DNA of 60,771 bases from Desulfarculales bacterium UBA696 (lineage in GTDB: Bacteria > Desulfobacterota > Syntrophobacteria > Syntrophobacterales > Syntrophobacteraceae), in contig DBMO01000065.1 in NCBI GenBank assembly GCA_002298995.1, positions 1-60,771 on the forward strand, given 5' to 3'. Made by a program: the position numbers and the translations under genes. Below are positions 17,294-26,386 of this stretch, one piece after another. Below the pieces are notes generated by a model. It ran no database searches and was not told the DNA's origin. It was given only the letters and a program-made list of their open reading frames with translations. Position 1 is the first letter of the stretch. Each line of letters starts with the position of its first letter.

Positions 17294-17416
17294 TAACAAC
17301 GTCATTCCCGCAGCGCTTCTGCCCAGAAGCGCTGCGGGAATGACGATTTTCGATACCGTCCCGGAACGTGAATCACCCATCTGATTTGGGCAACTCGCCC
17401 TCCCAACCGTGCCAGA
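17294..17416. repeat. dispersed intergenic repeat A, copy 2, with 20-bp perfect hairpin
   Basis: 17301-17320 and 17325-17344 are perfect inverted repeats around a 4-nt loop, built on GTCATTCCCGC and GCGGGAATGAC. The part downstream of the hairpin matches window positions 30-105. No gene is visible between 17181 and 17524. Confidence 0.8.
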
Positions 17417-17524
17417 ACAGACAATGCTGAAATATGATAGCGATGCCGATTGTATTTCACATCGTGCAAATTCAGCAAGGGATGGAATCCGAGATAGTGA
17501 GCAGTGGTGAGATTGTCGAATAAA

Positions 17525-18055
17525 TCATTGCGATTTTGGCACCTCCGATCCCGCACAGTCTACTATCATGTCGTCCTCAATGAGCACACCTTTGGCGATG
17601 GAATAAGCCGATGTTCCAGCAACACTCGGACAGCACAGAGCATCACGCCGAGAGTAGTATCCTGTTTTGATTTCGATAACACCATCGGCAACTGCGGCCA
17701 ATTCAACACCGCGGTATCCCTTACCACCTACCCTAGCATGTGCGAGGTGCTGCATTAAGGGTCTCTTAAATGCGACAATATAAATGGTCCAATTGTTGCC
17801 TTCTTCGAGTGTATAGCGTACCACAAGGTCAGGCACTTTGTCCCCGTCGACGTCCCCGAACATGTACCTGCGGGTTTCGCGATATTCTCGGCGGTTTAGT
17901 GATGTGTGTTTATGGCTCCGGATACGTTCTTGGCTTTTAATGAAAGAATCGACCGCCCTGATTTCTTTTTCTTTGAGTATTGGTGAAGAAGGGGGGCCAT
18001 CGGCGAAACATGTGCCAGAAATTATCAAGAAGAAAAGGATGAGGATTATTAACAT
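17525..18055 (-). CDS. secreted protein of unknown function with FG-GAP/EF-like calcium motif
   Basis: This 176-aa protein starts at MLIILILFF, with a clear Sec signal peptide and probable cleavage after CFA. The mature N-terminus is charged and helical (EKEIRAVDSFIKSQERIRSH). It is followed by FGDVDGDKVPDLVVRYTLE, an Asp-rich loop like those that bind calcium in FG-GAP/dockerin-type repeats. A double Cys (ALCCPSV) lies in the last third. I do not recognise the family. An upstream ATG at 18085 would place ten extra residues before the signal peptide and is less likely. Confidence 0.7.
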   Translation of the reverse strand: MLIILILFFLIISGTCFADGPPSSPILKEKEIRAVDSFIKSQERIRSHKHTSLNRREYRETRRYMFGDVDGDKVPDLVVRYTLEEGNNWTIYIVAFKRPLMQHLAHARVGGKGYRGVELAAVADGVIEIKTGYYSRRDALCCPSVAGTSAYSIAKGVLIEDDMIVDCAGSEVPKSQ

Positions 18056-18127
18056 ATTGGACTGTTCCGTGGTTCCGACCACCATTAGGCCGTGAATTCC
18101 TTTGGGCGACTACTGGACGATCTTCAT

Positions 18128-19120
18128 CTAAGATTTCGGCGTCCCTGCCTGGTCGTACGCCAGGCACTTCACCCAGTGGCTGGGGGCGACCTCGATAAGC
18201 TCGGGGGCAGACTGAGCGCAATCGGGCATTGACTGGGGACACCTGGGCTGAAAGAGGCAGAGGTCCGGAAGAATCGGCGCATCGGCCTCGGCGCCAAGCT
18301 TCCGGCGCTCTTTAGCCCCATCGGGGTCCATTACCGGAACGGCGTCAAGCAGCGCCCGCGTGTAGGGGTGTTTCGGGTTTTGGAACAGTTCCTCGGTTTC
18401 TGCCATCTCGACAAGTTGGCCGAGGTACATTACGGCGACCCGGTCGCTTATGTGGCGCACGACCGACAGGTCATGGGAGATAAATAGGTAGGTGAGCTGG
18501 AATTTTTCCTGCAAATCTTCGAGCAGATTGATCACCTGCGCCTGGATCGAAACGTCCAGCGCCGACAGGGGCTCATCGCAGATAAGCAGGTCAGGATTGA
18601 TCGCAAGGGCCCGCGCTATCCCTATCCTCTGTCTCTGACCTCCGCTGAACTCGTGGGGATATCGGTTTATCTGCTCCGGGCGAAGCCCGACGACTTCCAT
18701 TATCTCCCGCACCCGCTCGGCGCGCTCGGCCGAAGTCCCGATGTCGTGTATGATCATTCCCTCGGCAATGGTTTTGCCGACAGTTCGGCGCGGGTTCAAC
18801 GAAGAATAGGGGTCTTGAAAGATTACCTGCATCCGCCTGCGAAGCTGGTGAAGCTGCTCGCCTTTAATCGATGAGACGTTTTGCCCGTCAAAGAAGACCT
18901 CGCCTTCGGTGGGAGGTTCGAGCCCCAGAATGACCCTTCCGAGGGTCGATTTGCCGCACCCCGATTCCCCGACCAGCCCGAGCGTCTCACCCCGTTTTAT
19001 GTCGAGGTCCACGCCGTCAACCGCCTTAACCACCCCGACCTGGCGGCGAAGAAGCCCGCGCGTGATGGGGTAATGTTTCTTTACCCCTTTTACCTGCAAC
19101 AAATTGACATTTTGTAACAA
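18128..19120 (-). CDS. dppF: dipeptide/oligopeptide ABC transporter ATP-binding protein DppF/OppF
   Basis: This 330-aa ABC ATPase has Walker A GLVGESGCGKSTLG, the signature FSGGQRQRIGIARAL, Walker B LLICDEPLSALDVS and the H-loop FISHDLSVV. Its C-terminal oligopeptide-family extension has a Cys cluster (LCLFQPRCP, PDCAQS, WVKCLAY) like that reported to bind a 4Fe-4S cluster in DppD. The start is TTG with AGGAGG 7 nt upstream, 11 nt after the dppD stop. No permease or binding-protein gene is adjacent. Confidence 0.93.
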   Translation of the reverse strand: MLQNVNLLQVKGVKKHYPITRGLLRRQVGVVKAVDGVDLDIKRGETLGLVGESGCGKSTLGRVILGLEPPTEGEVFFDGQNVSSIKGEQLHQLRRRMQVIFQDPYSSLNPRRTVGKTIAEGMIIHDIGTSAERAERVREIMEVVGLRPEQINRYPHEFSGGQRQRIGIARALAINPDLLICDEPLSALDVSIQAQVINLLEDLQEKFQLTYLFISHDLSVVRHISDRVAVMYLGQLVEMAETEELFQNPKHPYTRALLDAVPVMDPDGAKERRKLGAEADAPILPDLCLFQPRCPQSMPDCAQSAPELIEVAPSHWVKCLAYDQAGTPKS

Positions 19121-19131
19121 GTCCGCACCTC

Positions 19132-20100
19132 CTAGTAGAGCCAGCAGCGGACGGGATGTCCGCCTTCAGGGGCAGCCAACGGGGGTTCCTCGCGAAAGCA
19201 GCGGTCAAACGAATATGGGCACCGGGTGTTGAATTTGCATCCCAGTGGAAGTGCCAGCAGGCTCGGGACAACGCCTGGTATTGCTTCGAGTCTTTTTTTT
19301 CCCCTGCCCTCGCGGCCCGGAACCGAGCGCATTAGGCCCTGTGTGTAAGGATGGAGCGGATTTTTGAAAAGCTCCTTTACCCTGGCATGCTCTACCACCC
19401 GCCCCGTATACATCACGAGCACTTCCTCGGCCATCTCTGCAATGACCCCGAGATCGTGGGTGATGAGCAAAATGGCCATACCCTCCGTCTCGCGGAGCAT
19501 ATCGAGCAGAGCCAGGATCTGCGACTGAATGGTTACGTCAAGTGCCGTCGTGGGTTCATCGGCGATTATCAGACGCGGTTTGCAGGCAATCGCCATCGCG
19601 ATCATCGCCCTCTGGCGCATGCCGCCGCTCATCTTGTGGGGATATTCCCGAACCCTTATCTCGGGCGAAGGAATCCCGACCTGACGTAGCAACCGGAGTG
19701 TCTGCTCCGCCGCCTCCTTTTTCGAGATGGGCTTGTGGCGGAGGAGGACCTCGGATATCTGCTCGCCGATCCGGAAAACGGGATTAAGAGATGTCATCGG
19801 TTCCTGGAAAATCATCGAGATTTCATTTCCACGAACTGATTCCATCTCCCTTTCGGGCAGGCCGAGCAGATTCTTTCCGCCAAAGAGCATTTCTCCGCCG
19901 GCAATTATCCCCGGAGGCGGGATAAGCCGCATAATGGAAAGCGCCGTAACGCTTTTCCCGCACCCCGACTCCCCCACGATCCCTATAACCTGGCGCTCGG
20001 AGATGGAAAAGCTTACCGAATCGACCGCCCGCGCGGTCCCGGCTTCGGTTAGAAAATAGGTCTTGAGATTTCTTACTTCGAGAAGGGCTTCGGCCATCAT
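19132..20100 (-). CDS. dppD: dipeptide/oligopeptide ABC transporter ATP-binding protein DppD/OppD
   Basis: This 322-aa ATPase has Walker A GIVGESGCGKSVTAL, the signature MSGGMRQRAMIAMA, Walker B LIIADEPTTALDVT and the H-loop LITHDLGV. The family C-terminal extension has Cys residues (GCKFNTRCPYSFDRCF and VRCWLY). It forms the heterodimeric motor with DppF. Two adjacent ATGs (20100 and 20097) are possible starts. The 527 nt upstream contain repeats only, so the permeases dppB/dppC and the substrate-binding protein are encoded elsewhere. Confidence 0.93.
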   Translation of the reverse strand: MMAEALLEVRNLKTYFLTEAGTARAVDSVSFSISERQVIGIVGESGCGKSVTALSIMRLIPPPGIIAGGEMLFGGKNLLGLPEREMESVRGNEISMIFQEPMTSLNPVFRIGEQISEVLLRHKPISKKEAAEQTLRLLRQVGIPSPEIRVREYPHKMSGGMRQRAMIAMAIACKPRLIIADEPTTALDVTIQSQILALLDMLRETEGMAILLITHDLGVIAEMAEEVLVMYTGRVVEHARVKELFKNPLHPYTQGLMRSVPGREGRGKKRLEAIPGVVPSLLALPLGCKFNTRCPYSFDRCFREEPPLAAPEGGHPVRCWLY

Positions 20101-20293
20101 TTTCCAGTAAATAAACCTTGAGAACGGTCAAGAACCATGTGGGAGAAATGGGAGTTTCCCACCCCGGTGAGCCTACAAAATAGTGCTAAAGCGGCCGGAA
20201 TCAATTCCACAGCCACCTGATTGAGTATACGCGCCGCGATGATTTTTGGCAAGTATACGGATCAAAAGCGAAAAATCAATTTGGAGCAGGGAT

Positions 20294-20399
20294 TTTCACC
20301 ACGAAGGACACGAGATCGGGTTTGTAGGTTGAGTTGAGCGGAATAAGAGAACTAACCATAAACTCTGTTTTCGTGCTCTTCGTGCCCTTAGTGGTTTAA
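20294..20399. repeat. MITE-like element with imperfect inverted ends
   Basis: The left end (TTTCACCACGAAGGACACGA) and the complement of the right end (TAAACCACTAAGGGCACGAA) match at most positions, about 14 of 18 in the core. The interior has no reading frame. Similar 'accac-aa-g-acacgaa' ends recur between genes in many environmental genomes. It sits between the divergent dppD and GH-GT2 genes. Confidence 0.5.
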
Positions 20400-20434
20400 A
20401 AGCTATCTTTGTGTCCGTTGGTCTATCCCTGCGT

Positions 20435-20491
20435 GTGCACAAAATCGTAACCGTGCACAAATCGTAACCTTAGTGCGCAAAAATCGTAACC
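20435..20491. repeat. three-copy tandem repeat (17-19 bp units)
   Basis: The units are 20435-20452, 20453-20469 and 20473-20491, each of the form GTGCRCAAA(A)(A)TCGTAACC with one to two base differences and 0-3 nt spacers. They lie 137 nt upstream of the GH-GT2 start. They could be protein-binding iterons or a relic transposon end. Confidence 0.7.
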
Positions 20492-20627
20492 ACCCCTCCG
20501 GGCGGGTTTTCGCCACGCTGCGATTTGCCAATGTTTTCGCCATTTTGCGGCGTGGTACGCTTATTGCCATAGTCATCCTGGATTCATTCGATTTCGATTA
20601 TGCGATCACTTCGCCAATGAGGGAAAA

Positions 20628-23369
20628 ATGGGAAGAGTTCTTATGGATACCGCAAACGATCTAACTGGTGAGGAGGCGCCGATTAAGTCCGGCGCAAACG
20701 GTTCCGCCCAGGAATCCGATGCCAACGCTATACCGCGCCCGGAATTCAAGCGGGACGCAGGCACAAGGAAGGCGAACCCTGCCGTGAACTTTCGCGCCCT
20801 GCCCGTCCAGGACCCGGTCCTCAGACCGGCATTTGAAAAGCCCAAGACGGCCGGCATAGCAGAGTTCTATCTCGTTCCGCCCAAACAGGTTCCCATCGAA
20901 GAGGGCATCCGGCCGGCAGTGAGAGGCAAGTTCATTTTCGTCGGGGCCGAAAAATTTTACATCCGGGGCGTAACTTACGGCCCATTTCACCCCGACGAGC
21001 AGGGCTGCGAGTACCACGATCCCGAAACAGTGGACCACGATTTCGCCTTGATGGCCCAAAACGGCATCAACTCGGTGCGCACCTACACCGTGCCGCCGAG
21101 ATGGCTGCTCGATATAGCCCAAAAACACAACCTGCGCGTCATGATCGGCCTTCCATGGGAAGAGCACATCGCCTTCATGGAAGATGAAACGGTCATGAAA
21201 GATATCGAGGATCGCGTCAGGGAGGGGGTACGCTCCTGTGCGGGACATTCCGCGCTGCTCGCAATTACGATAGGTAATGAAATTCCGGCCTCGATCGTGC
21301 GTTGGCATGGGCGACGCCCGATCGAACGCTTCCTCGAGCGGCTCTACAAGGCGGCCAAAGAGGCTGACCCCGGCGCCCTGATAACCTACGTAAATTTTCC
21401 CACGACCGAATATCTCGACCTGCCTTTCGTCGATTTCGTTTCGTTCAATGTCTATCTCGAGACCAGGGAGAAACTGGAAGGCTACCTGGCGCGTCTCCAG
21501 AACCTCGCGGGCGACAAGCCGCTGATCATGGCCGAAATAGGCTACGACAGCATGCGAAACGGCGAGGACAAACAGGCCGCGACACTCGTCTGGCAGATAC
21601 GGTCCGCCTTCGGATCGGGGTGCGGCGGTGTTTTCATTTTCTCGTGGACGGACGAATGGCACCGTGGCGGCTTCGATATAGATGACTGGGGATTCGGGGT
21701 AACAGACAAAGACCGCAACCCCAAGCCGTCAATGGCGGCTATCACAAAGGCTTTCGCCGAGATCCCGTTTGCTCCCGACCTCGACTGGCCGAGCATTTCG
21801 GTCGTTGTCTGCACCTATAACGGCAAGCGCACCATCCGCGACTGCCTCGAAGGGCTGAAAAAAGTCGACTATCCCAACTTCGAGGTCATCGTTGTAAACG
21901 ACGGATCGAGGGACGGGACCGAAGTGATCGCCAAGGATTACGGATTCCGGGTAATTTCGATCCCCAATGGCGGCCTGAGCAACGCGAGAAACGTCGGAAT
22001 GCGGGCCGCAAAAGGCGAGATCGTCGCCTATATAGACGATGATGCCATTGCCGACCCGCAGTGGCTTACCTACCTTGCGGTGACCTTCATGACGAGCGAT
22101 CACGTAGGAGTGGGCGGCCCCAATATCGCGCCCTCCGATGACGGCCCGATTGCCGAGTGCGTTGCTAATTCGCCTGGAGGCCCCATCCACGTGCTGCTGT
22201 CCGACCAGGAAGCCGAACATATCCCCGGCTGCAACATGGCCTTCCGGAAAGCCGCGCTTGAAGCAATCGGCGGGTTCGATCCAACCTTCAGGATCGCCGG
22301 AGACGACGTGGATCTTTGCTGGCGAATCCAGCAACGCGGATGGACCATTGGCTTCAGCCCGGCCGCAATGGTCTGGCACCACCGCAGAAATTCGGTCAAG
22401 GCCTATTGGAAACAGCAGTTGAACTATGGCAAGGCCGAAGGATATCTCGAACGCAAGTGGCCGGAAAAATATAATGCCGCCGGTCATATCCCCTGGGCTG
22501 GACGACTCTACTTCAAAGGTTTTGAGCAGCTTCTTGGCTGCTTTCGCGGGCGGATCTACCAGGGCACCTGGGGAAGCGCCCTCTTCCAGTCGATTTATCA
22601 ACCGGCCCCGAGCCTTCTATGGTCGCTGCCGCTCATGCCCGAGTGGTACGTTATAGTTGCCGCGCTCGGTATTTTGTCGATGCTGGGGATCGAATGGTCT
22701 CCCCTTCTTTTCATGCTGCCCTTGTTCTTTGCGGCATTGACCCTGCCGGTGTTTCACGCGCTTTCCTGCGCCTCGCGCCTGAGCTTCTCTCCGGATATCG
22801 CGACAGCTGACCGGCTCAAGCGCCGCGCGCTTACCGCCGCGCTCCACCTGATGCAGCCGCTCGCCCGCCTCTCGGGCCGCATAAAGCTCGGCCTTACCCC
22901 ATGGAGAAGATGTGGCTTTGCAACGGGAATTTCCGCGCCGTGGCCCTGGCCCAAGATGTTTACGATCTGGAACGAAAAATGGCGCTCACAGATCGACTGG
23001 CTGGAAACCCTGGAAGGCGAGATCAAGGGACTTCGCACCGTGGTGCTTCGCGGCGGAGACTACGACAGATGGGACCTGGAGCTTCGCGGCGGGATCGCCG
23101 GGTCGGTCCGCCTGCTGATGGCAGTTGAAGAACACGGCGGGGGAAAGCAGTTTATCCGGATCAAAAGCTGGCCCCGCTGCGCTCCGGCCGGAATTATAAT
23201 TACGCTCCTTTTGGCGGGCCTTGGCGCCTTTGCCGCACTCTCCCAGGCATGGTTTACCTGCGGGGTGTTGAACGGCCTGGCAATTGTTTTCATGATGCAC
23301 ATCATCATGGAATGCTCGTCGGCGATGGCCTCGATTGTGGAAGTCTTCCGGCGGAGCCAGGATAAGTAA
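20628..23369 (+). CDS. glycoside hydrolase (clan A TIM barrel) fused to GT2 glycosyltransferase, membrane-anchored
   Basis: This is a 913-aa fusion. Residues about 85-375 form a beta/alpha barrel with the two expected catalytic acids of a retaining clan-A hydrolase: GNE (acid/base, Glu218) and AEIGY (nucleophile, Glu303). Residues about 385-640 are a family-2 glycosyltransferase with VVVCTYNG, YIDDDA (metal/UDP-binding), GCNMAFRKAALEAIGGFD and DDVDLCWRIQQRGW. About residues 665-715 and 840-900 contain paired transmembrane segments. A strand-transferring or glucan-remodelling synthase is plausible. ATG at 20628 has GAGGG upstream; ATG five codons later is an alternative. Terminator follows. 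Confidence 0.88.
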   Translation: MGRVLMDTANDLTGEEAPIKSGANGSAQESDANAIPRPEFKRDAGTRKANPAVNFRALPVQDPVLRPAFEKPKTAGIAEFYLVPPKQVPIEEGIRPAVRGKFIFVGAEKFYIRGVTYGPFHPDEQGCEYHDPETVDHDFALMAQNGINSVRTYTVPPRWLLDIAQKHNLRVMIGLPWEEHIAFMEDETVMKDIEDRVREGVRSCAGHSALLAITIGNEIPASIVRWHGRRPIERFLERLYKAAKEADPGALITYVNFPTTEYLDLPFVDFVSFNVYLETREKLEGYLARLQNLAGDKPLIMAEIGYDSMRNGEDKQAATLVWQIRSAFGSGCGGVFIFSWTDEWHRGGFDIDDWGFGVTDKDRNPKPSMAAITKAFAEIPFAPDLDWPSISVVVCTYNGKRTIRDCLEGLKKVDYPNFEVIVVNDGSRDGTEVIAKDYGFRVISIPNGGLSNARNVGMRAAKGEIVAYIDDDAIADPQWLTYLAVTFMTSDHVGVGGPNIAPSDDGPIAECVANSPGGPIHVLLSDQEAEHIPGCNMAFRKAALEAIGGFDPTFRIAGDDVDLCWRIQQRGWTIGFSPAAMVWHHRRNSVKAYWKQQLNYGKAEGYLERKWPEKYNAAGHIPWAGRLYFKGFEQLLGCFRGRIYQGTWGSALFQSIYQPAPSLLWSLPLMPEWYVIVAALGILSMLGIEWSPLLFMLPLFFAALTLPVFHALSCASRLSFSPDIATADRLKRRALTAALHLMQPLARLSGRIKLGLTPWRRCGFATGISAPWPWPKMFTIWNEKWRSQIDWLETLEGEIKGLRTVVLRGGDYDRWDLELRGGIAGSVRLLMAVEEHGGGKQFIRIKSWPRCAPAGIIITLLLAGLGAFAALSQAWFTCGVLNGLAIVFMMHIIMECSSAMASIVEVFRRSQDK

Positions 23370-23410
23370 GAGTTCAAGTAGAGATTTATTGAAAGAGAAT
23401 TTAGGGTTTC

Positions 23411-23438
23411 AAAGGGGGCTTCATGCCCCCTTTTTTTT
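23411..23438 (+). terminator. rho-independent terminator of the GH-GT2 gene
   Basis: AAAGGGGGC and GCCCCCTTT pair over TTCAT and are followed by TTTTT. It is 41 nt past the GH-GT2 stop. Confidence 0.9.
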
Positions 23439-23474
23439 GTCGATGATTCTCGGTTGTCGGTTATCCTCGGTTAC

Positions 23475-23500
23475 GGCAAGGTCTCCCGACCTTGCAAGCC
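23475..23500. repeat. short dyad repeat D, copy 2
   Basis: GCAAGGTC and GACCTTGC (23476-23483, 23488-23495) are perfect inverted repeats around TCCC. It is the best-preserved copy of the dyad family. The rest of 23439-23707 shows no gene. Confidence 0.65.
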
Positions 23501-23707
23501 GCGTTGACCCTGGTCCCGTCAAGGAAGGGGAATTTGCGTTGAAGCTCTTTTGGGCAACAGCTCCTTTTGGCCATTCTCGCCTGCGATTTTGTTCTCTGCC
23601 ACAGCCCCTTAAATCCTTTCTCTGGCAAAAATAGCGCTCAGTGTGTAAATTCTCACGGCACTCATAATTATAATGGAACTGTTTGCTAACCCCTGCCAGG
23701 AAGGCAC

Positions 23708-25360
23708 ATGGAGCGCATCTGGCAAAAAAACTATGATCAGGGAGTACCCCTTTCGGTAGAGTACCCGGAAACCTCCCTGCCGCTCATGCTTGAAAAGACT
23801 GCCCGGGTTCAGCCGGAAGCCCTTGCAACGGAGTTTTTCGGAGCCCGGCTGACTTACGGGGAGCTTTGGGACCAAATCCTTCGCCTTGCCAACGCCCTCA
23901 CCCTTCTGGGTGTAGAGCAGGGGTCCAAGGTTGCCATAATGCTTCCCAACTGCCCGCAGGCGGTTATCGCCTACTATGCGGCTCTCTGGCTCGGGGCGGT
24001 CGTGATTATGACCAACCCGCTCTACGTGGAACGCGAGCTGGAGCATCAATGGAAGGATTCCGAAGCGGAATTTCTGTTCGTGCTCGACCACCTCTACCCC
24101 AAGACGGCCAAGGTCGTTCCAAAGACCGGAATTCGAAAGATAATCGCAACGGGAATTCGCGAATACCTCCCCTTTCATCTGAAATATCTCTATCCAATAA
24201 AGGCCAGGATAAAAAAACTTTTTACCGCCGTCCCATACGACGGGAGCGGCATCTTCAACTTCACCAAGCTGGTGAAGTCCCACCGGCCCGACCCGGTCCC
24301 CTGCGCAGCTTCACCGGATTGTCTCGCTCTTCTCCAGTACACCGGCGGCACAACGGGGGTTCCCAAAGGCGCAATGTTGACGCACCGAAACATTCTGGCA
24401 AACGTCCTGCAACTCGTTGCCTGGTTTCCGGACCTCAACTGCGGCCGTGAGCGCTTTCTGGCCGTTCTGCCTTTCTTCCACGTTTTCGGCCTGACGGTTG
24501 TCCTCAATTTTGCGATCTACACCGGGTGCGCCATAATCATCATGCCCCGGTTCAACGCCGATGAGCTTATCGACCTGATAGAGAAGAGAAAGCCGACCAT
24601 CTTCCCGGGCGTTCCGGCAATATATTCGGCCCTTATGGCCCACCGGCGGATAGACTCTTTCGATCTTTCATCGATTCGGCTCTGCGTCACCGGCTCGGCC
24701 CCTATGCCGGTTGAAACGCTCAGGCGTTTTGAGGAAAAGACCGGAAGCATCATCACCGAAGGGTACGGCCTGTCGGAGTGCAGCCCCGTAACGCACGCAA
24801 ACCCGCTCTATGGGACCCGCAAGGTCGGGTCGATAGGGATTGCTCTTCCTGATACCGACTCCCGGATCGTCGATCTGGAGACAGGAACCAGGGTTTTGCC
24901 GATAAATGAGGTCGGAGAACTCACGGTCCGGGGGCCGCAAAGGATGTCCGGGTATTGGAGAAGGCCCGATGAAACCCAAAAGGCGGTGCGGGAGGGCTGG
25001 CTCTACACGGGTGATTTGGCCTACATGGACGAGGACGGCTACCTTTTCATAGTGGACCGCAAGAAAGATATGATCATATCGGCGGGATATAACATCTATC
25101 CCCGGGAAATAGACGAGGTGCTTTATGAAAATCCGAAGGTGCGCGAAGCCGCCGCAATCGGGGTCCCGGACGAGATCCGTGGGGAGGCGGTGAAAGTCTT
25201 CATCGTGCAGGCCGATGGGCAAACTCTTACAGTGGACGAGGTCATCGCGTGGTGCAAAGAAAGGCTTGCGCCCTACAAAATACCCAAATACATCGAGTTT
25301 CGCGATTCACTCCCAAAGACGATTGTCGGAAAGGTGCTCCGGCGTGAGCTTAGAGGCTGA
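23708..25360 (+). CDS. long-chain acyl-CoA synthetase (AMP-forming ligase)
   Basis: This 550-aa ANL-superfamily enzyme activates a fatty or aromatic acid to its CoA thioester through an acyl-AMP. It has the phosphate loop YTGGTTGVPKGAMLTHRN, the adenine motif EGYGLSECSP, the hinge and ribose site YTGDLAYMDEDGYLFIVDRKKD, and the C-terminal catalytic lysine in PKTIVGKVLRREL. The N-terminal layout and length match FadD-type long-chain ligases. The DUF434 gene starts 34 nt downstream, so they may be co-transcribed. Confidence 0.93.
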   Translation: MERIWQKNYDQGVPLSVEYPETSLPLMLEKTARVQPEALATEFFGARLTYGELWDQILRLANALTLLGVEQGSKVAIMLPNCPQAVIAYYAALWLGAVVIMTNPLYVERELEHQWKDSEAEFLFVLDHLYPKTAKVVPKTGIRKIIATGIREYLPFHLKYLYPIKARIKKLFTAVPYDGSGIFNFTKLVKSHRPDPVPCAASPDCLALLQYTGGTTGVPKGAMLTHRNILANVLQLVAWFPDLNCGRERFLAVLPFFHVFGLTVVLNFAIYTGCAIIIMPRFNADELIDLIEKRKPTIFPGVPAIYSALMAHRRIDSFDLSSIRLCVTGSAPMPVETLRRFEEKTGSIITEGYGLSECSPVTHANPLYGTRKVGSIGIALPDTDSRIVDLETGTRVLPINEVGELTVRGPQRMSGYWRRPDETQKAVREGWLYTGDLAYMDEDGYLFIVDRKKDMIISAGYNIYPREIDEVLYENPKVREAAAIGVPDEIRGEAVKVFIVQADGQTLTVDEVIAWCKERLAPYKIPKYIEFRDSLPKTIVGKVLRRELRG

Positions 25361-25394
25361 AAACCACTGGAACAAATGGAAGGTGCAACTTTAG

Positions 25395-26138
25395 ATGGAC
25401 CGCCCCGCAGTCCTCCCGCCGGATCGCAAATGGAACCTCTTCCACGCCGCCTCGGATTTTTTTCTGTTTCTAAACCGGTCCTATCCCCGCGCAGCCGCCC
25501 TTGAAATGGTCGGGAACAGGTACAATCTGAGGGCGATAGAGCGTCAACTTCTCAGCCGGGGCGTCTTCAGCCGAAAAGAGGCCCTCGCCAGGCGGGCAAA
25601 ACGAGAGATGGGCGACAACTGGCGCGGAGAACTCCTGGCGGTGGATGGCCATAACATCCAGATAACCGTCGAGAGCCATATCATGGGGCGGGTGCTCCTC
25701 AGGGCAAACGACGGCGCAATGCGCGACCTGGCGGGGCAATCGGCGAAGTTTCGCCTGACCGAAACCAGCGCAATGGCAATCGAAATGATTTTTCGCTTTC
25801 TGCGCGAATTCCCCCCGAAAGAGGTACTTTTTCTATTCGACGCCCCTATGAGCCGAAGCGGTGAGACGGCATCCATCTACCGGGAAAAAATCCGCGGCGC
25901 CGGGCTGACCGGTAAGGCCGAAGCGGTAATGGTGCCCGAGCGGGAGTTTCCCGAAACCGATTGCGTGGTGGCATCGAGTGATCACGCCGTAATAGATGCC
26001 GCCCCAAGGTGGATCGACCTGGCCTGCCGGGTCATCGAATATCCAGGCCCACCCGAGATAACCGTCGACTTTTCCCAGTTCCTGGATTCACGAGGTGCGG
26101 AAGAGAGCGTGTTTTCCGACGGCGGACCCTTTTGGTGA
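25395..26138 (+). CDS. DUF434 family protein, possible NYN/PIN-like nuclease
   Basis: This 247-aa protein has the DUF434 N-terminus (residues 1-60, WNLFHAASDFFLFLNRSYP and MVGNRYNLRAIERQLLSRGV). A second domain begins with LLAVDGHNIQIT (Asp84) and later has LFLFDAPMSRSGE and VVASSDHAVID. The spacing of these three aspartates on strand ends resembles a PIN/NYN ribonuclease core, where an Asp-Gly-x-Asn loop starts the fold. That function is my inference; the family is formally uncharacterised. It follows the acyl-CoA ligase closely but there is no obvious metabolic link. Confidence 0.8.
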   Translation: MDRPAVLPPDRKWNLFHAASDFFLFLNRSYPRAAALEMVGNRYNLRAIERQLLSRGVFSRKEALARRAKREMGDNWRGELLAVDGHNIQITVESHIMGRVLLRANDGAMRDLAGQSAKFRLTETSAMAIEMIFRFLREFPPKEVLFLFDAPMSRSGETASIYREKIRGAGLTGKAEAVMVPEREFPETDCVVASSDHAVIDAAPRWIDLACRVIEYPGPPEITVDFSQFLDSRGAEESVFSDGGPFW

Positions 26139-26143
26139 GGCGC

Positions 26144-26170
26144 CTGATTTCTACGAAAAAACGAAATCAG
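26144..26170 (+). terminator. weak hairpin after the DUF434 gene
   Basis: CTGATTTC and GAAATCAG pair over an 11-nt A-rich loop, 6 nt past the stop. There is no T-tract. The rest of 26171-26386 has no supported gene. Confidence 0.35.
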
Positions 26171-26386
26171 ATACTCCCCGCTGCTCAAACCAGGAATGCT
26201 GGATCTAGTCGAGCCCATGCACCGTTTGCCATTTAGGCGAGTTCCTGCTAAGGGTGGGACTTGTCTACCGAATGGGATTGCAGCAGTGACATCCCGTGTT
26301 TATGAGAAACTTCGACGCACGGAACATCTCTATTTTCCCCGGACGGGCATTCAGGCACCGGGCGAACCCGGAAAGGCATTGGAAAA

